A DNA stretch of 64,000 bases from Cedecea sp000277545 (GTDB taxonomy: Bacteria > Pseudomonadota > Gammaproteobacteria > Enterobacterales > Enterobacteriaceae): NCBI GenBank assembly GCA_050847315.1, contig CP193791.1; one strand, written 5' to 3'. Made by a program: the position numbers and the translations under genes. The notes under the pieces were generated by a model. That model was not told where the DNA came from. It worked only from the letters and a program-made list of their open reading frames with translations, and did no database searches. This document shows, piece after piece, positions 18,101 to 25,926 of this stretch (positions are counted from its first letter, which is position 1; each line of letters starts with the position of its first letter).

Positions 18101-18449
18101 AGCGGCAGAAGCTCCAGCGATTGAAGAAGCTCCAGCGATTGAAGAGGCTCCAGCGGTTGAAGAAGCGCCGGTTGCAGTAGTTGAAGAGGTAAAACCTGTT
18201 GTTGAAGCAGCGCCTGTGGTTGAAGCAACACCTGTGACGCCGGAGGTTAACACCGAATCTTCTGTTGCCGCTAAGCACGCCACGGCGCCAATGACCCGCG
18301 CTCCGGCACCGGAATACACGCCTGAGGCGCCTCGCCAAAGCGACTGGGTTCGCCCGGACTTCGGCTTCAGCGGGAAAGGCTCTGCCGGCGGGCACAGCGC
18401 CAGCCACCAGGCTACAGCGCCAGCCACTCGCCCACAAAGCGTGGAGTAA
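15183..18449 (+). CDS. rne: Ribonuclease E
   Basis: The 1088-aa endoribonuclease E is the core of the RNA degradosome and cuts single-stranded AU-rich RNA and rRNA/tRNA precursors. The first ~530 residues align with E. coli without gaps: S1 domain (IYKGKITRIEPSLEAAFVDYG), 5' sensor, DNase I-like domain with catalytic Asp in LTAIDINSARATRGG (D303) and LIVIDFIDMTP (D346), and the zinc link CPRCSGTG. The C-terminal half is low complexity: the membrane-binding segment around LVSRFFSALKKLFAG, an Arg/Asn/Asp-rich RNA-binding region (about 600-720), a second Arg-rich patch, Ala/Pro/Glu repeats and the terminal PNPase-binding type sequence. The C-terminal half is longer than in E. coli (1061 aa in total). 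Confidence 0.98.
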   Translation: MKRMLINATQQEELRVALVDGQRLYDLDIESPGHEQKKANIYKGKITRIEPSLEAAFVDYGAERHGFLPLKEIAREYFPSNYASHGRPNIKDVLREGQEVIVQIDKEERGNKGAALTTFISLAGSYLVLMPNNPRAGGISRRIEGDDRTELKEALSSLELPDGMGLIVRTAGVGKSAEALQWDLSFRLKHWEAIQKAAENRPAPFLIHQESNVIVRAFRDYLRQDIGEILIDNPKVLELARQHIAALGRPDFSSKIKLYTGEIPLFSHYQIESQIESAFQREVRLPSGGSIVIDTTEALTAIDINSARATRGGDIEETAFNTNLEAADEIARQLRLRDLGGLIVIDFIDMTPVRHQRAVENRLREAVRQDRARIQISHISRFGLLEMSRQRLSPSLGESSHHVCPRCSGTGTIRDNESLSLSILRLIEEEALKENTKEVHAIVPVPIASYLLNEKRDAVSAIEKRQGGVRAIIVPNDQMETPHYSVLRVRKGEETQTLSYMLPKLHEEEMAVPSDEEYTERKRPEQPALATFVMPEVPPAPQETTAEKPAVVAAKPAAQPKADAAAQPGLVSRFFSALKKLFAGDTSAAEVKEVKEEKATDAENPRQDRRNNNRRQNNRRDRGDRNDRGDRNNRDRDNRDNRNNRDDRNNEAREAREPREGRDDNRRNRRNGQQQNAEVRESRQNVVAAVDDAEKQQKSRDEQQPRRERNRRRSDEKRQAQQEVKALQQDNVVEQDAEQEERTQVMQRRKPRQLSQKVRFESADAPAVEETQVVQASTEQAPIALPAVVEAPVNAEQQDENGENRDSAGMPRRSRRSPRHLRVSGQRRRRYRDERYPAVSPMPLAAACASPELASGKVFITYPVARPHDQLAQEEAFQAHEDVQHVNVAEAAAVEAPVEDGQVIEPVKAVETVIEPALVETAHPEVIEAPVAEQSEPVAEVDEAPVAEIVAQVSPAEEETAQAIAEVSEPAPVAAEAPAIEEAPAIEEAPAVEEAPVAVVEEVKPVVEAAPVVEATPVTPEVNTESSVAAKHATAPMTRAPAPEYTPEAPRQSDWVRPDFGFSGKGSAGGHSASHQATAPATRPQSVE
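18110..18175 (+). repeat. Tandem EEAPA(I/V) coding repeats in rne
   Basis: Short direct repeats of GCTCCAGCGATTGAAGAA-type units encode APAIEEAPAIEEAPAVEE. They lie in the disordered C-terminal region of RNase E and probably vary in copy number. Confidence 0.7.
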
Positions 18450-18466
18450 TCTTCAGCGCTAAGTCA

Positions 18467-18493
18467 AAAGCCGGTCACCTGACCGGCTTTTTT
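18467..18493 (+). terminator. Terminator of rne
   Basis: Perfect 10-bp arms (AAAGCCGGTC / GACCGGCTTT) with an ACCT loop and a T run, about 20 bases past the rne stop. Confidence 0.92.
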
Positions 18494-18536
18494 ATTTCCC
18501 CAGTCTGATCGATAAGCGAAACAATCGCCAACCATT

Positions 18537-18559
18537 AAGATGCATTTAAAATGCACTTT
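18537..18559 (+). promoter_or_regulatory. NsrR-type operator of the yeaR-yoaG operon
   Basis: Half-sites AAGATGCATTT and AAATGCACTTT are separated by one base, giving an 11-1-11 palindrome with 9 of 11 matches between arms. The left arm equals the consensus NsrR half-site. NsrR is the nitric-oxide-sensing repressor that controls yeaR-yoaG in E. coli. The box ends 65 bases before the first start codon. Confidence 0.8.
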
Positions 18560-18624
18560 ATGGTAAACACTGTGGCTAATTGTATGATGTAATGCTTGCA
18601 GAACTTATTGAGGAGAAACGCACC

Positions 18625-18954
18625 ATGCTCCCTGTACCGCAGAACTGCATTCACACCCGCTCTTCTCCCTTCTGGGATAAAAACTCCGCCCCCGCGGGCC
18701 TGTTTCAGCGACATCTCGATAAAGGCACGCGCCCCGGCGTGTACCCTCGCCTGAGCGTCATGCAAGGAAAGGTTCGCTACCTGGGCTATGCCGATGCCAC
18801 CTCGCCAGAGCCAGAAACAGAACTGATTGTTGAAGCGGGTCACTTCGGCGTATTCCCGCCAGAGAAATGGCATCACCTCGAGCTGCTCACCGACGATGCC
18901 GTCTTTAACATCGACTTTTTTGTCGCCCCGGAAGTGCTCCGCTCCATGTCATGA
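18625..18954 (+). CDS. yeaR: YeaR-type DUF1971 protein, copy 1
   Basis: The 109-aa protein is clearly E. coli YeaR: it shares FQRHLDKGTRPGVYPRLSVMQG and FPPEKWHHLE with it. The family (DUF1971, related to the N-terminus of TehB-like proteins) is predicted to form a small cupin-like fold; its biochemical role is unknown. In E. coli the operon is induced by nitrate (NarL) and nitric oxide (NsrR). The start is the ATG at 18625, which has AGGAG 9 bases upstream; the ATG at 18580 lacks a ribosome site and family match. It heads a three-gene operon. Confidence 0.9.
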   Translation: MLPVPQNCIHTRSSPFWDKNSAPAGLFQRHLDKGTRPGVYPRLSVMQGKVRYLGYADATSPEPETELIVEAGHFGVFPPEKWHHLELLTDDAVFNIDFFVAPEVLRSMS

Positions 18955-18970
18955 CAGAAGGAATCTAATT

Positions 18971-19321
18971 ATGCTGACTATTCCCAAAAACTATCTACAT
19001 ACCCGCGCCACGCCGTTCTGGACTAAAGAGACCGCCCCTGCCGCTTTATTTACCCACCACAACACCAAAGCGGGCGTCTTTGGCCGCCTCTCAGTGATGC
19101 AGGGCGCAGTGAAATATTTTGGTTTTCCCGACGCCGATTCAACAACACCTGACGTGGAAATCGTTATTGAGGCAGGCGCCTTTGCCATTTCTCCGCCGCA
19201 GAAGTGGCACCGCATTGAGTTGCTGACCGACGACACTTATTTCAATATCGACTTCTTCGCCTCTCCTGAAGCAAAACTGGAAGGCAACGGCCTGGGTAAA
19301 GTGGTCAACAGCCAGAGGTAA
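18971..19321 (+). CDS. YeaR-type DUF1971 protein, copy 2 (divergent paralogue)
   Basis: The 116-aa protein is a second member of the same family, 16 bases after copy 1. Shared positions include HTR(A/S)(T/S)PFW, GRLSVMQGAVKYFGF, PPQKWHRIELLTDDTYFNIDFF. It lacks the HLDKGTRPGVY stretch of copy 1 (shortened to HHNTKAGVF) and has a longer C-terminal tail ending NSQR. The start is the ATG at 18971 with AGAAGGA upstream. E. coli K-12 has only one yeaR next to yoaG, so this is a local duplication or a retained ancestral pair. Confidence 0.88.
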   Translation: MLTIPKNYLHTRATPFWTKETAPAALFTHHNTKAGVFGRLSVMQGAVKYFGFPDADSTTPDVEIVIEAGAFAISPPQKWHRIELLTDDTYFNIDFFASPEAKLEGNGLGKVVNSQR

Positions 19322-19323
19322 TC

Positions 19324-19509
19324 ATGATGGGCAAAGCAACTTATACCGTCAGCGTCACCAACAACAGTAACGGCGTCTCGGTCGATTATGAGACCGAAAC
19401 GCCAATGACGCTGCTGATCCCGGACGTCGCTGCCGAAGTGGTCAAAGAGCTGGTCAACACCGTCCGCGCTTATGACACGGAAGATGAACACGAAGTTTGC
19501 GGCTGGTGA
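19324..19509 (+). CDS. yoaG: DUF1869 protein YoaG
   Basis: The 61-aa protein matches E. coli YoaG (60 aa) nearly throughout: GKATYTVSVTNNSNGVSVDYETETPMTLL. YoaG is a small dimeric protein of unknown function cotranscribed with yeaR. Two ATG codons stand in tandem; E. coli starts at the equivalent of the second (19327). It follows the second yeaR stop by 2 bases. Confidence 0.93.
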   Translation: MMGKATYTVSVTNNSNGVSVDYETETPMTLLIPDVAAEVVKELVNTVRAYDTEDEHEVCGW

Positions 19510-19516
19510 AATGCAC

Positions 19517-19550
19517 AAAAAAAAGCCCGCTCCGGGGTGCGGGAGCGGGC
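19517..19550 (-). terminator. Terminator of the flg operon
   Basis: On the minus strand the arms GGAGCGGGC / GCCCGCTCC are followed by eight T. It stands 46 bases past the flgL stop. On the plus strand it could also serve yoaG, though there the tail is poor in T. Confidence 0.9.
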
Positions 19551-19595
19551 ATATAAAGCGCGTTCAGTTTCATCACGCGCCCAAAACGTTGAAGG

Positions 19596-20564
19596 CTATC
19601 GGCTGTTAAGCTGGAACAGTGACATGCCTTGCAAATCGGTGAAGACTTTATAAGAAGCCTGTAGCGCAGCCTGCTGCTGAACATAGTTAGAGACGGTTGC
19701 CGTCCAGTCGGCGCCGACCAGCTGACTCATCTGGTCAGTTTGCGCCAGCGCTCTTTCATTACCGAGGTCATCCAGCTTGCTCAGCTCATTAAGCTGGGTA
19801 CCCAACTCAGCGCGCACGGTAGAGACATTGCTCAGGGCATTGCTCAGCCCACGGTTTGTTTTCGCGACGGCGGCATCAAGGGCTTTCTTACCTGCGTCGT
19901 CCAACCCGGTCGTTGGCGTTTTCAAGGCCGCGATAGCAGAGTCCAGCATATTAAAGATGTTGGTCTCGCTCGGCGAGCCATCGGGTTCCGGCGTGGCGTT
20001 ACTGGAGATGCGATTGAAAACATCATTGCCGGTATGCCCAATTGTCATGGTTCGGGAGGTATCAACCTGTTGGGTAATCGGGAGCGTTCCTCCCTGATAG
20101 GTGATGCTACCTGCCCCACCGGTGAACGGTGCTGCTTCAGTTTTATAACCGGCAAAAATATAACGACCGTTCCCGTCGGTACTGTTCGCCAGGTTCAGTA
20201 TTTGGTTGCGAATACCTTCGAGATCGGTTGCCAGCGAGGCACGGTCGTCATCACTCAACGTTCCGCTGCTGGCAGCATAAACAACTTTCTCCTGAGCACT
20301 TTGAATTGAAGAGACCGTTTGCTGCAAAACGCTCTCTTCCAGCGAAACCTTCTGCGTCGCAAAGGTACGCGCCAGTTTGTACTGGTCGTTCATCGACTGA
20401 GCCTGGGAAAGCACCACCGCCTGAGACGCTGCAACAGGATCGTCTGATGGCCGGTTAACGCGGTTACCGGTGCTCATCTGCTCGCCATAACTCAGCCATA
20501 AACTCTGCGCGTCGCTAATGCCGCGCATGTTCTGGTCATATAACATTTGGGTACTGATACGCAT
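19596..20564 (-). CDS. flgL: Flagellar hook-filament junction protein FlgL (HAP3)
   Basis: The 322-aa protein (317 in E. coli) joins FlgK to the flagellin filament. It has the flagellin-like N-terminal helix (MRISTQMLYDQNMRGI, TGNRVNRPSDDPVAASQAV) and a C-terminal helix (LQGMSLFQLNSR). It is exported by the flagellar type III system and has no cleaved signal. It is the last gene of the operon, 14 bases after flgK. Confidence 0.97.
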   Translation of the reverse strand: MRISTQMLYDQNMRGISDAQSLWLSYGEQMSTGNRVNRPSDDPVAASQAVVLSQAQSMNDQYKLARTFATQKVSLEESVLQQTVSSIQSAQEKVVYAASSGTLSDDDRASLATDLEGIRNQILNLANSTDGNGRYIFAGYKTEAAPFTGGAGSITYQGGTLPITQQVDTSRTMTIGHTGNDVFNRISSNATPEPDGSPSETNIFNMLDSAIAALKTPTTGLDDAGKKALDAAVAKTNRGLSNALSNVSTVRAELGTQLNELSKLDDLGNERALAQTDQMSQLVGADWTATVSNYVQQQAALQASYKVFTDLQGMSLFQLNSR

Positions 20565-20578
20565 GACGCTGGCTCCCG

Positions 20579-22234
20579 TTAGCGAATGTTCAGCAACGCA
20601 TCAAACAACGATGATGCAGTCTGAAGGACCTGGGCGTTAGCCATATAGTACTGCTGGTAACGCTGCAGGTTGCCATACTCTTCATCGAGGCTAACCCCCG
20701 AGATAGATTGCTGCTGCTTGGTGAGCTGCGTCACCACATTCCCCTGAGTCGTACTAGTCACTTTCAGGCTTGCAGTTTTGTTACCCACGTCGCTGACCAG
20801 AGTGGCATACGCATCGTTGAACGACTTGTTGCCTTCGACCTGCTTAGAGTTCTGCAGATCCAACATGGCCTGAGCGTTACGGTTATCGCTCTTGCCGGCG
20901 GTAGGATCGCTTGCCAGCGCCAGTTTCGACTCATCTTTCACGGCCAGGCTCATGTTCACTACCGCGTCGGATACCGGTTTAACGGTGAAGCTCTCGTTGT
21001 TGGCAGGCGTGCCGCTCACGCCAACTTTCAGCCCGTCAAAGTTAAGGCTGACGTTGCCGCTTGCGTCCGTTGTCGCGCCGGGGTTAATGTTGGCGTTGTC
21101 CGACAGACGGGTCACTTTCCAGTTTCCGCCCACAAACTCAACCTTATAATCACTGGCCTGAATCTGCTTGCTGTCGGTGGTGGTCGCGGTGAGCTGCGTG
21201 CCGCTGGTATTGCGGCTGTTGCTCAGGACTGTTGGGCCACCGACGGTAAACAGGTTGGTGCCTTTGTCGCCGTTGGCATCATAGCCCTGGGTGTGCTGGC
21301 TGTTCATGGCCGTCGCAAAGGCCTGAGCCATCTGGCCCAGACGGTTACGAGCGCTGTCCAAATCCTGAGTACGGAAGGTAAACAGCCCACCCAGAGAACC
21401 TGTATTCAGCTGGCTTTCTGGAATTTCCACTTTACCGGCAATCGGATCGACAAAAGCGACTGTCGTACGGGAAGGATCGGCGCTGGAGTTAACCGCCGCC
21501 AGTTGGTTAGCCGTGTCGCCCTGCACCAGGCTAATACCATTGCCGATAGATACGTTGTACGTACCACCATCCTGCACGCTGACGTCTACGCCAACAATTT
21601 GGTTTAGCTGGCTAACAAGCTGATCGCGCTGATCCAGCAGGTCATTTGGCGCTGAACCCGCGCCCACACCTTTCAGGCGTGAGATCTGGTCGTTCAGATT
21701 CGCAATTTGCTTAGCGTAGGTGTTGATTTGGTCCACGCTGCTGCTGATCGACAGGTTAACCTGCTTGTCCTGATCGCGCAGGTACTGGTCGGTGACCTTA
21801 AACTGGTTTACCAGACCATCCGCTTTGCCCAGCAGCGCCTGACGAGCCGCAGGATCCTGAGCATTACTGGTCAGCGTCTGCAGGCCGGAGAAGAAATCCT
21901 GCATGGTTTTTGACAGCGAGTTGGTCGTCCCGGACAGAATGTTGTCGATTTTTGACATCTGCTGATACTGGGTTGTCAGCCCGCTGCTTTGCGTCTGGGC
22001 CGCACGCAGCTGGTTAGTGATAAACGAGTCGTACTCACGCTGCACGCCGTTGACATACACGCCATTGCCAATATAGCCGCCGCCGGTCAGGGTGCTTTTT
22101 GACTGGGACAGAATCGTCGTCTGGCGGGTATAACCGCTTACGTTATAGTTCGAAATGTTATTGCCGACGGTGCTTAATGCCGCTTGGGCAGCACTCAGGC
22201 CACTCATGGCGCTGTTAATCAGGCTATTGGACAT
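20579..22234 (-). CDS. flgK: Flagellar hook-filament junction protein FlgK (HAP1)
   Basis: The 551-aa protein (547 in E. coli) caps the hook before filament growth. The N-terminus SLINSAMSGLSAAQAALSTVGNNISNYNVSGYTRQT and C-terminal YQQYYMANAQVLQTASSLFDALLNIR are the conserved coiled-coil parts; the middle is variable. The start is the ATG at 22232-22234; the longer frame upstream lies in the promoter region. A sigma-28 promoter lies 43 bases upstream, so flgKL can be expressed as late genes. Confidence 0.97.
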   Translation of the reverse strand: MSNSLINSAMSGLSAAQAALSTVGNNISNYNVSGYTRQTTILSQSKSTLTGGGYIGNGVYVNGVQREYDSFITNQLRAAQTQSSGLTTQYQQMSKIDNILSGTTNSLSKTMQDFFSGLQTLTSNAQDPAARQALLGKADGLVNQFKVTDQYLRDQDKQVNLSISSSVDQINTYAKQIANLNDQISRLKGVGAGSAPNDLLDQRDQLVSQLNQIVGVDVSVQDGGTYNVSIGNGISLVQGDTANQLAAVNSSADPSRTTVAFVDPIAGKVEIPESQLNTGSLGGLFTFRTQDLDSARNRLGQMAQAFATAMNSQHTQGYDANGDKGTNLFTVGGPTVLSNSRNTSGTQLTATTTDSKQIQASDYKVEFVGGNWKVTRLSDNANINPGATTDASGNVSLNFDGLKVGVSGTPANNESFTVKPVSDAVVNMSLAVKDESKLALASDPTAGKSDNRNAQAMLDLQNSKQVEGNKSFNDAYATLVSDVGNKTASLKVTSTTQGNVVTQLTKQQQSISGVSLDEEYGNLQRYQQYYMANAQVLQTASSLFDALLNIR

Positions 22235-22276
22235 GAAGGTTCCTTGATAGCGTGTGGTCAAAGGTTCTGCTACCTA

Positions 22277-22303
22277 TTATCGGCAGCAGGCCACGGGACT
22301 TGA
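22277..22303 (-). promoter_or_regulatory. Sigma-28 (FliA) promoter of flgKL
   Basis: On the minus strand TCAAGTCC, 11 bases, then GCCGATAA. The -10 is a perfect match to the FliA consensus and the -35 agrees at five of eight bases with TAAAGTTT. It lies between flgJ and flgK. Confidence 0.8.
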
Positions 22304-22309
22304 GTCTCT

Positions 22310-23254
22310 TCAGAACAAATTCGACAAATCAGTGCTGTAGGCTTTGGAAACCTTGTCGCTCATGGCTTTCAGCTGCTGGATCATGCCGGTCAACTTACGT
22401 GCGTAGTTTGGATCCGTGGCATAACCGGCGTTTTGCAGCGCCTGAGCACCCTGCTCTGCTGAAGACGCATTCGTCACGGCAGCATAGCGCGGGTTTTTCG
22501 TCAGCAAGCCAACGTAGTCAGAAAGCGCTTCCAGGTAAGAGCTGTAAACGCGGAACTTCGCTTTCACCTTCTTCGCCTCACCGTTTTCAAATTCGGTGGT
22601 GGTGATTTCCGTCGTCGCTCCTTTCCAGCCCGGCGTTGCCTTAACGCCGAACAGGTTGAAGCTCGGTTCCCCTTTTTCGGTGCGAATCTGACGCTGGCCC
22701 CAGCCGGACTCCAGCGCGGCCTGCGCCAGAATCAGGTGGTGCGGAATGCCGCTGGCCTCACTGGCCAGACGCGCCGGCAGCGAAAGCTGCGCCAGGAAGT
22801 CTTTGCTGTCTCCGCTCATCGGCTCTTCATTAGAAGGTGCGCGAGGCACGGCCTGACGCACCATTTGCGTTAGCGTCTGGTTCTGGTAGCTGGTGACCGT
22901 TTGCGGGTCGAGTTTCATCGGTACCTGACCTGCCGTTTCCGATGGCTCGACCTGCTCGTTACTCATTTGCTTAACCATCGCATCCGCCAGCCCCAGCCCT
23001 TTCGCACTCAGCTGTTGAGCTATCTGCTGGTCATACATGCTGGTGTACATCCGCGTGGACTCGCTGCTGAACAGACCGTCTTTCGGCAGCGCCTCACGCA
23101 TGCTTTTCAGCATCATCTGCACGAACATCCCTTCCACCTGATGAGCCACCTCTTTCAGGTTGCCCTTAGGATCTTGTCCGGCCTTCGCCTTTAAATCGTT
23201 TAGCGAGTTGGCGTCAAACGCGGCATTGGCAAGTGAACGGGCGTCAGTCAGCAT
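22310..23254 (-). CDS. flgJ: Flagellar rod cap and muramidase FlgJ
   Basis: The 314-aa protein has an N-terminal rod-scaffold domain (about 1-120) and a C-terminal glucosaminidase domain (about 150-314) that opens peptidoglycan for the rod. The active-site region is HLILAQAALESGWGQRQI, with Glu as general acid, followed by FNLFGVKA. The gene overlaps the flgI stop by one base. Confidence 0.97.
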   Translation of the reverse strand: MLTDARSLANAAFDANSLNDLKAKAGQDPKGNLKEVAHQVEGMFVQMMLKSMREALPKDGLFSSESTRMYTSMYDQQIAQQLSAKGLGLADAMVKQMSNEQVEPSETAGQVPMKLDPQTVTSYQNQTLTQMVRQAVPRAPSNEEPMSGDSKDFLAQLSLPARLASEASGIPHHLILAQAALESGWGQRQIRTEKGEPSFNLFGVKATPGWKGATTEITTTEFENGEAKKVKAKFRVYSSYLEALSDYVGLLTKNPRYAAVTNASSAEQGAQALQNAGYATDPNYARKLTGMIQQLKAMSDKVSKAYSTDLSNLF

Positions 23255-24351
23255 TAGATGATTTCCAGTTTTGCACGCAGGCAGCCTGCGCTTTGCATGG
23301 ATTGCAGGATAGACATCAGATCGATAGGCGTGGCCCCCAGCGCATTTAACGCACGGACGACATTATTCAGGTTGGCGCTGGAATTAACGCGCTGTACCGA
23401 GCCACCGCTCTGACGTAGGTCGATCTGCGTTTGCGGCGTCACCACGGTCTGGCCGCCGCCAAATGGCGTATTCGGCTGGCTGACCTGATTCTGACGATTT
23501 ACGGTCACCGACAGGTTCCCCTGCGCAACGGCGCAGTTATCCAGCGTCACTTCGCGGTTCATCACCACGGAACCCGTGCGAGAGTTGATCACCACGCGCG
23601 CATCCTGCACCGGCATACTCACTTCAAGGTTTTGGATATCCGCCAGCAGACGAACCTGAGAGCTACCGCCGCTTGGCACGCGGATCTGGATCGTACGGCC
23701 ATCCAGCGCAGTTGCGCTGCCGAAGCCGCGGGAGCGGTTAATGGTGTCGGTGATCCGCTGGGCCAGGCTGAAGTCATCATCGTTAAGCTGCAGGTTGAGG
23801 GTGTTGCCGTTGCCGAAAGTCCCGGCCAGCTCACGCTCTACGACCGCGCCGCCGGTGATACGCCCGCCGTTAAGCTGGTTCACCTGCACGCTGCTCCCAC
23901 CGGCAGCAGCGCCCGCGCCACCCACCAGCACGTTACCCTGCGCCAGGGCATAAACCTGATTATCCACGCCTTTGAGCGGCGTCATTAAAAGAGTCCCGCC
24001 GCGCAGGCTCTTCGCATTACCCATGGACGAAACAACAACATCAATGTTTTGCCCTGCTCGCGCGAACGCCGGGTATTTTGCCGTCACCATCACCGCCGCC
24101 ACGTTTTTCAGCTGCATATTGGTGCCGGTCGGTACGGTAATACCCAGCTGGGAAAGCATGTTGTTCAGGCTTTGGGTGGTAAACGGCGTTTGCGTCGTCT
24201 GGTCACCGGTGCCGTCCAGCCCAACCACCAGGCCATAGCCAATCAGGGAGTTTTCACGCACGCCCTGCACGGTGGTCAGATCGCGAATGCGGTCAGCTGA
24301 TGCATAAGCCGCTGTCAGCAGCACAACCAACCCGAATAAATATTTCACCAT
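23254..24351 (-). CDS. flgI: Flagellar P-ring protein FlgI
   Basis: The 365-aa periplasmic protein builds the P ring in the peptidoglycan layer. A Sec signal peptide (MVKYLFGLVVLLTAAYASA) precedes the mature start DRIRDLTTVQGVRENSLIGYG, nearly identical to E. coli. The C-terminus QSMQSAGCLRAKLEII is conserved. The P ring is stabilised by FlgA, encoded divergently at the other end of the cluster. Confidence 0.98.
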   Translation of the reverse strand: MVKYLFGLVVLLTAAYASADRIRDLTTVQGVRENSLIGYGLVVGLDGTGDQTTQTPFTTQSLNNMLSQLGITVPTGTNMQLKNVAAVMVTAKYPAFARAGQNIDVVVSSMGNAKSLRGGTLLMTPLKGVDNQVYALAQGNVLVGGAGAAAGGSSVQVNQLNGGRITGGAVVERELAGTFGNGNTLNLQLNDDDFSLAQRITDTINRSRGFGSATALDGRTIQIRVPSGGSSQVRLLADIQNLEVSMPVQDARVVINSRTGSVVMNREVTLDNCAVAQGNLSVTVNRQNQVSQPNTPFGGGQTVVTPQTQIDLRQSGGSVQRVNSSANLNNVVRALNALGATPIDLMSILQSMQSAGCLRAKLEII

Positions 24352-24362
24352 GGTACCCTCGC

Positions 24363-25067
24363 TTACATCGGCGATACGTTAAGGAAGAAGCGCTGCAGCC
24401 AGCCCATATTCTGCGCTTCATTAATGTAGCCGTTACCGACATACTCAATTCGGGCATCCGCCACCTGGGTCGACGCAACGGTGTTGCTGCCGCTGATGGT
24501 GCGCGGGTTCACTACGCCAGAGAAGCGGATAAACTCCGTCCCCTGGTTGATGGCAATCTGTTTCTCACCTACGACGTGCAGGTTTCCGTTGGCCAGCACC
24601 TGATCGACCGTCACCGTCAGCGTGCCGCTGAAGGTGTTGCTGGCGTTGGCGCCGCCTTTACCGTTAAAGCCATTGCTGCCAGAAGCGCTCAGGTCAGCTT
24701 TTCCTCCTCCCAATAGCCCCGAAGCAAAAGTCGGGACCGTGTCGAAGCCGAGGGCCGATTTTCCATCGCGGCTGGCGTTCGCCGAGGAGCTCTTACTGGC
24801 GCTGACGTTTTCCTGAAGCTGGATGGTCAGAGTATCGCCGATATTACGTGGACGACGGTCTTCAAACAGCGGCTGATAGCCGTAGTTCATCGGCTGTGCG
24901 GTCTGGAATATTGATCCGTTAATCGTTGGCGAAGGACCAGGCACCGGCTGCGCGGTCGTGGCCCCTTCAACCAGCGGTTTACTAGGCACTAAGGCGCAGC
25001 CGCTTACGGCAAACACCAGACTCAGGAGAACAGGACGGAGCACCATTGGGTTTTGCATTGCTTTCAT
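24363..25067 (-). CDS. flgH: Flagellar L-ring lipoprotein FlgH
   Basis: The 234-aa outer-membrane lipoprotein forms the L ring. The lipobox is VSGC (Cys about residue 24) in SLVFAVSGCALVPSKP. Conserved stretches are LFEDRRPRNIGDTLTIQLQEN and FNGKGGANASNTFSGTLT. The start could be the ATG at 25067 or the one at 25058; neither has a strong ribosome site, and I keep the longer one. Confidence 0.96.
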   Translation of the reverse strand: MKAMQNPMVLRPVLLSLVFAVSGCALVPSKPLVEGATTAQPVPGPSPTINGSIFQTAQPMNYGYQPLFEDRRPRNIGDTLTIQLQENVSASKSSSANASRDGKSALGFDTVPTFASGLLGGGKADLSASGSNGFNGKGGANASNTFSGTLTVTVDQVLANGNLHVVGEKQIAINQGTEFIRFSGVVNPRTISGSNTVASTQVADARIEYVGNGYINEAQNMGWLQRFFLNVSPM

Positions 25068-25113
25068 CTTCAGGTCACGGCAGCCGACGCGCTTTCACGC
25101 GTCGGCAAACGCC

Positions 25114-25896
25114 TTACATTTGCGTCAGTTTTTGCAGCATCTGGTCGGTGGTGCTGACCGCTTTGCTGTTGATTTCGTAAGCGCGCTGAACCTGGATCAT
25201 GTTTACCAGCTCTTCAGCAACGTTTACGTTTGAGGTCTCAACATAGCCCTGGTAGAGCAGACCTGCGCCGTTCAATCCCGGTGTGGAATCGTTTGGCGCA
25301 CCGGATGCCTGCGTTTCGGTGTAAAGGTTTTCACCAATACTTTCCAGGCCGGTATCGTTCATAAAGGTCGTCAGGTTCAGCTGCCCTACCTGCACCGGCG
25401 CGGTCTGCCCTTGCAGAGTTGCGCTCACCACACCGTCACGGCCGATAGTCAGGCTCAGCGCGTTTGCCGGCACGGTAATCGCAGGCTGTACCTGGAAACC
25501 GCCCGCCGTCACCAGCTGTCCATTTTGGTCAACCTGGAAAGAACCGTCGCGCGTATAGGCGGCGGTACCGTCCGGCAGCAGAACCTGGAAGAAACCTTCG
25601 CCTTTGATGGCCACATCTTTGCTGTTGTCCGTTTTAGACAGGTTGCCCTGGCTGTGCAGACGCTCGGTGGCCACCGGACGAACGCCGGTCCCGATCTGTA
25701 AACCGGACGGCAGCGTCGTCTGCTCAGAAGACTGAGCCCCCGGCTGGCGAATGGTTTGATAAAGCAAATCTTCAAACACGGCGCGTTGACGCTTGAAACC
25801 ATTGGTGGAGACGTTTGCCAGGTTGTTGGCAATCACATCCATATTGGTTTGCTGTGCATCAAGGCCCGTTTTGGCGATCCATAAAGAATTGATCAT
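25114..25896 (-). CDS. flgG: Flagellar distal rod protein FlgG
   Basis: The 260-aa protein forms the distal rod. It begins MINSLWIAKTGLDAQQTNMDVIANNLANVSTNGFKR, the conserved rod/hook N-terminal motif with the ANNLAN core, and ends EINSKAVSTTDQMLQKLTQM. Length equals E. coli FlgG. Confidence 0.98.
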   Translation of the reverse strand: MINSLWIAKTGLDAQQTNMDVIANNLANVSTNGFKRQRAVFEDLLYQTIRQPGAQSSEQTTLPSGLQIGTGVRPVATERLHSQGNLSKTDNSKDVAIKGEGFFQVLLPDGTAAYTRDGSFQVDQNGQLVTAGGFQVQPAITVPANALSLTIGRDGVVSATLQGQTAPVQVGQLNLTTFMNDTGLESIGENLYTETQASGAPNDSTPGLNGAGLLYQGYVETSNVNVAEELVNMIQVQRAYEINSKAVSTTDQMLQKLTQM

Positions 25897-25926
25897 GTTT
25901 GAATCCTGTAATAAGTAAGCCGGGCG

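Noticed and set aside
18580..18624. Upstream ATG for the first yeaR gene
   Set aside because: It has no ribosome site, and the added residues (MYDVMLAELIEEKRT) have no match in YeaR, while the ATG at 18625 has AGGAG.
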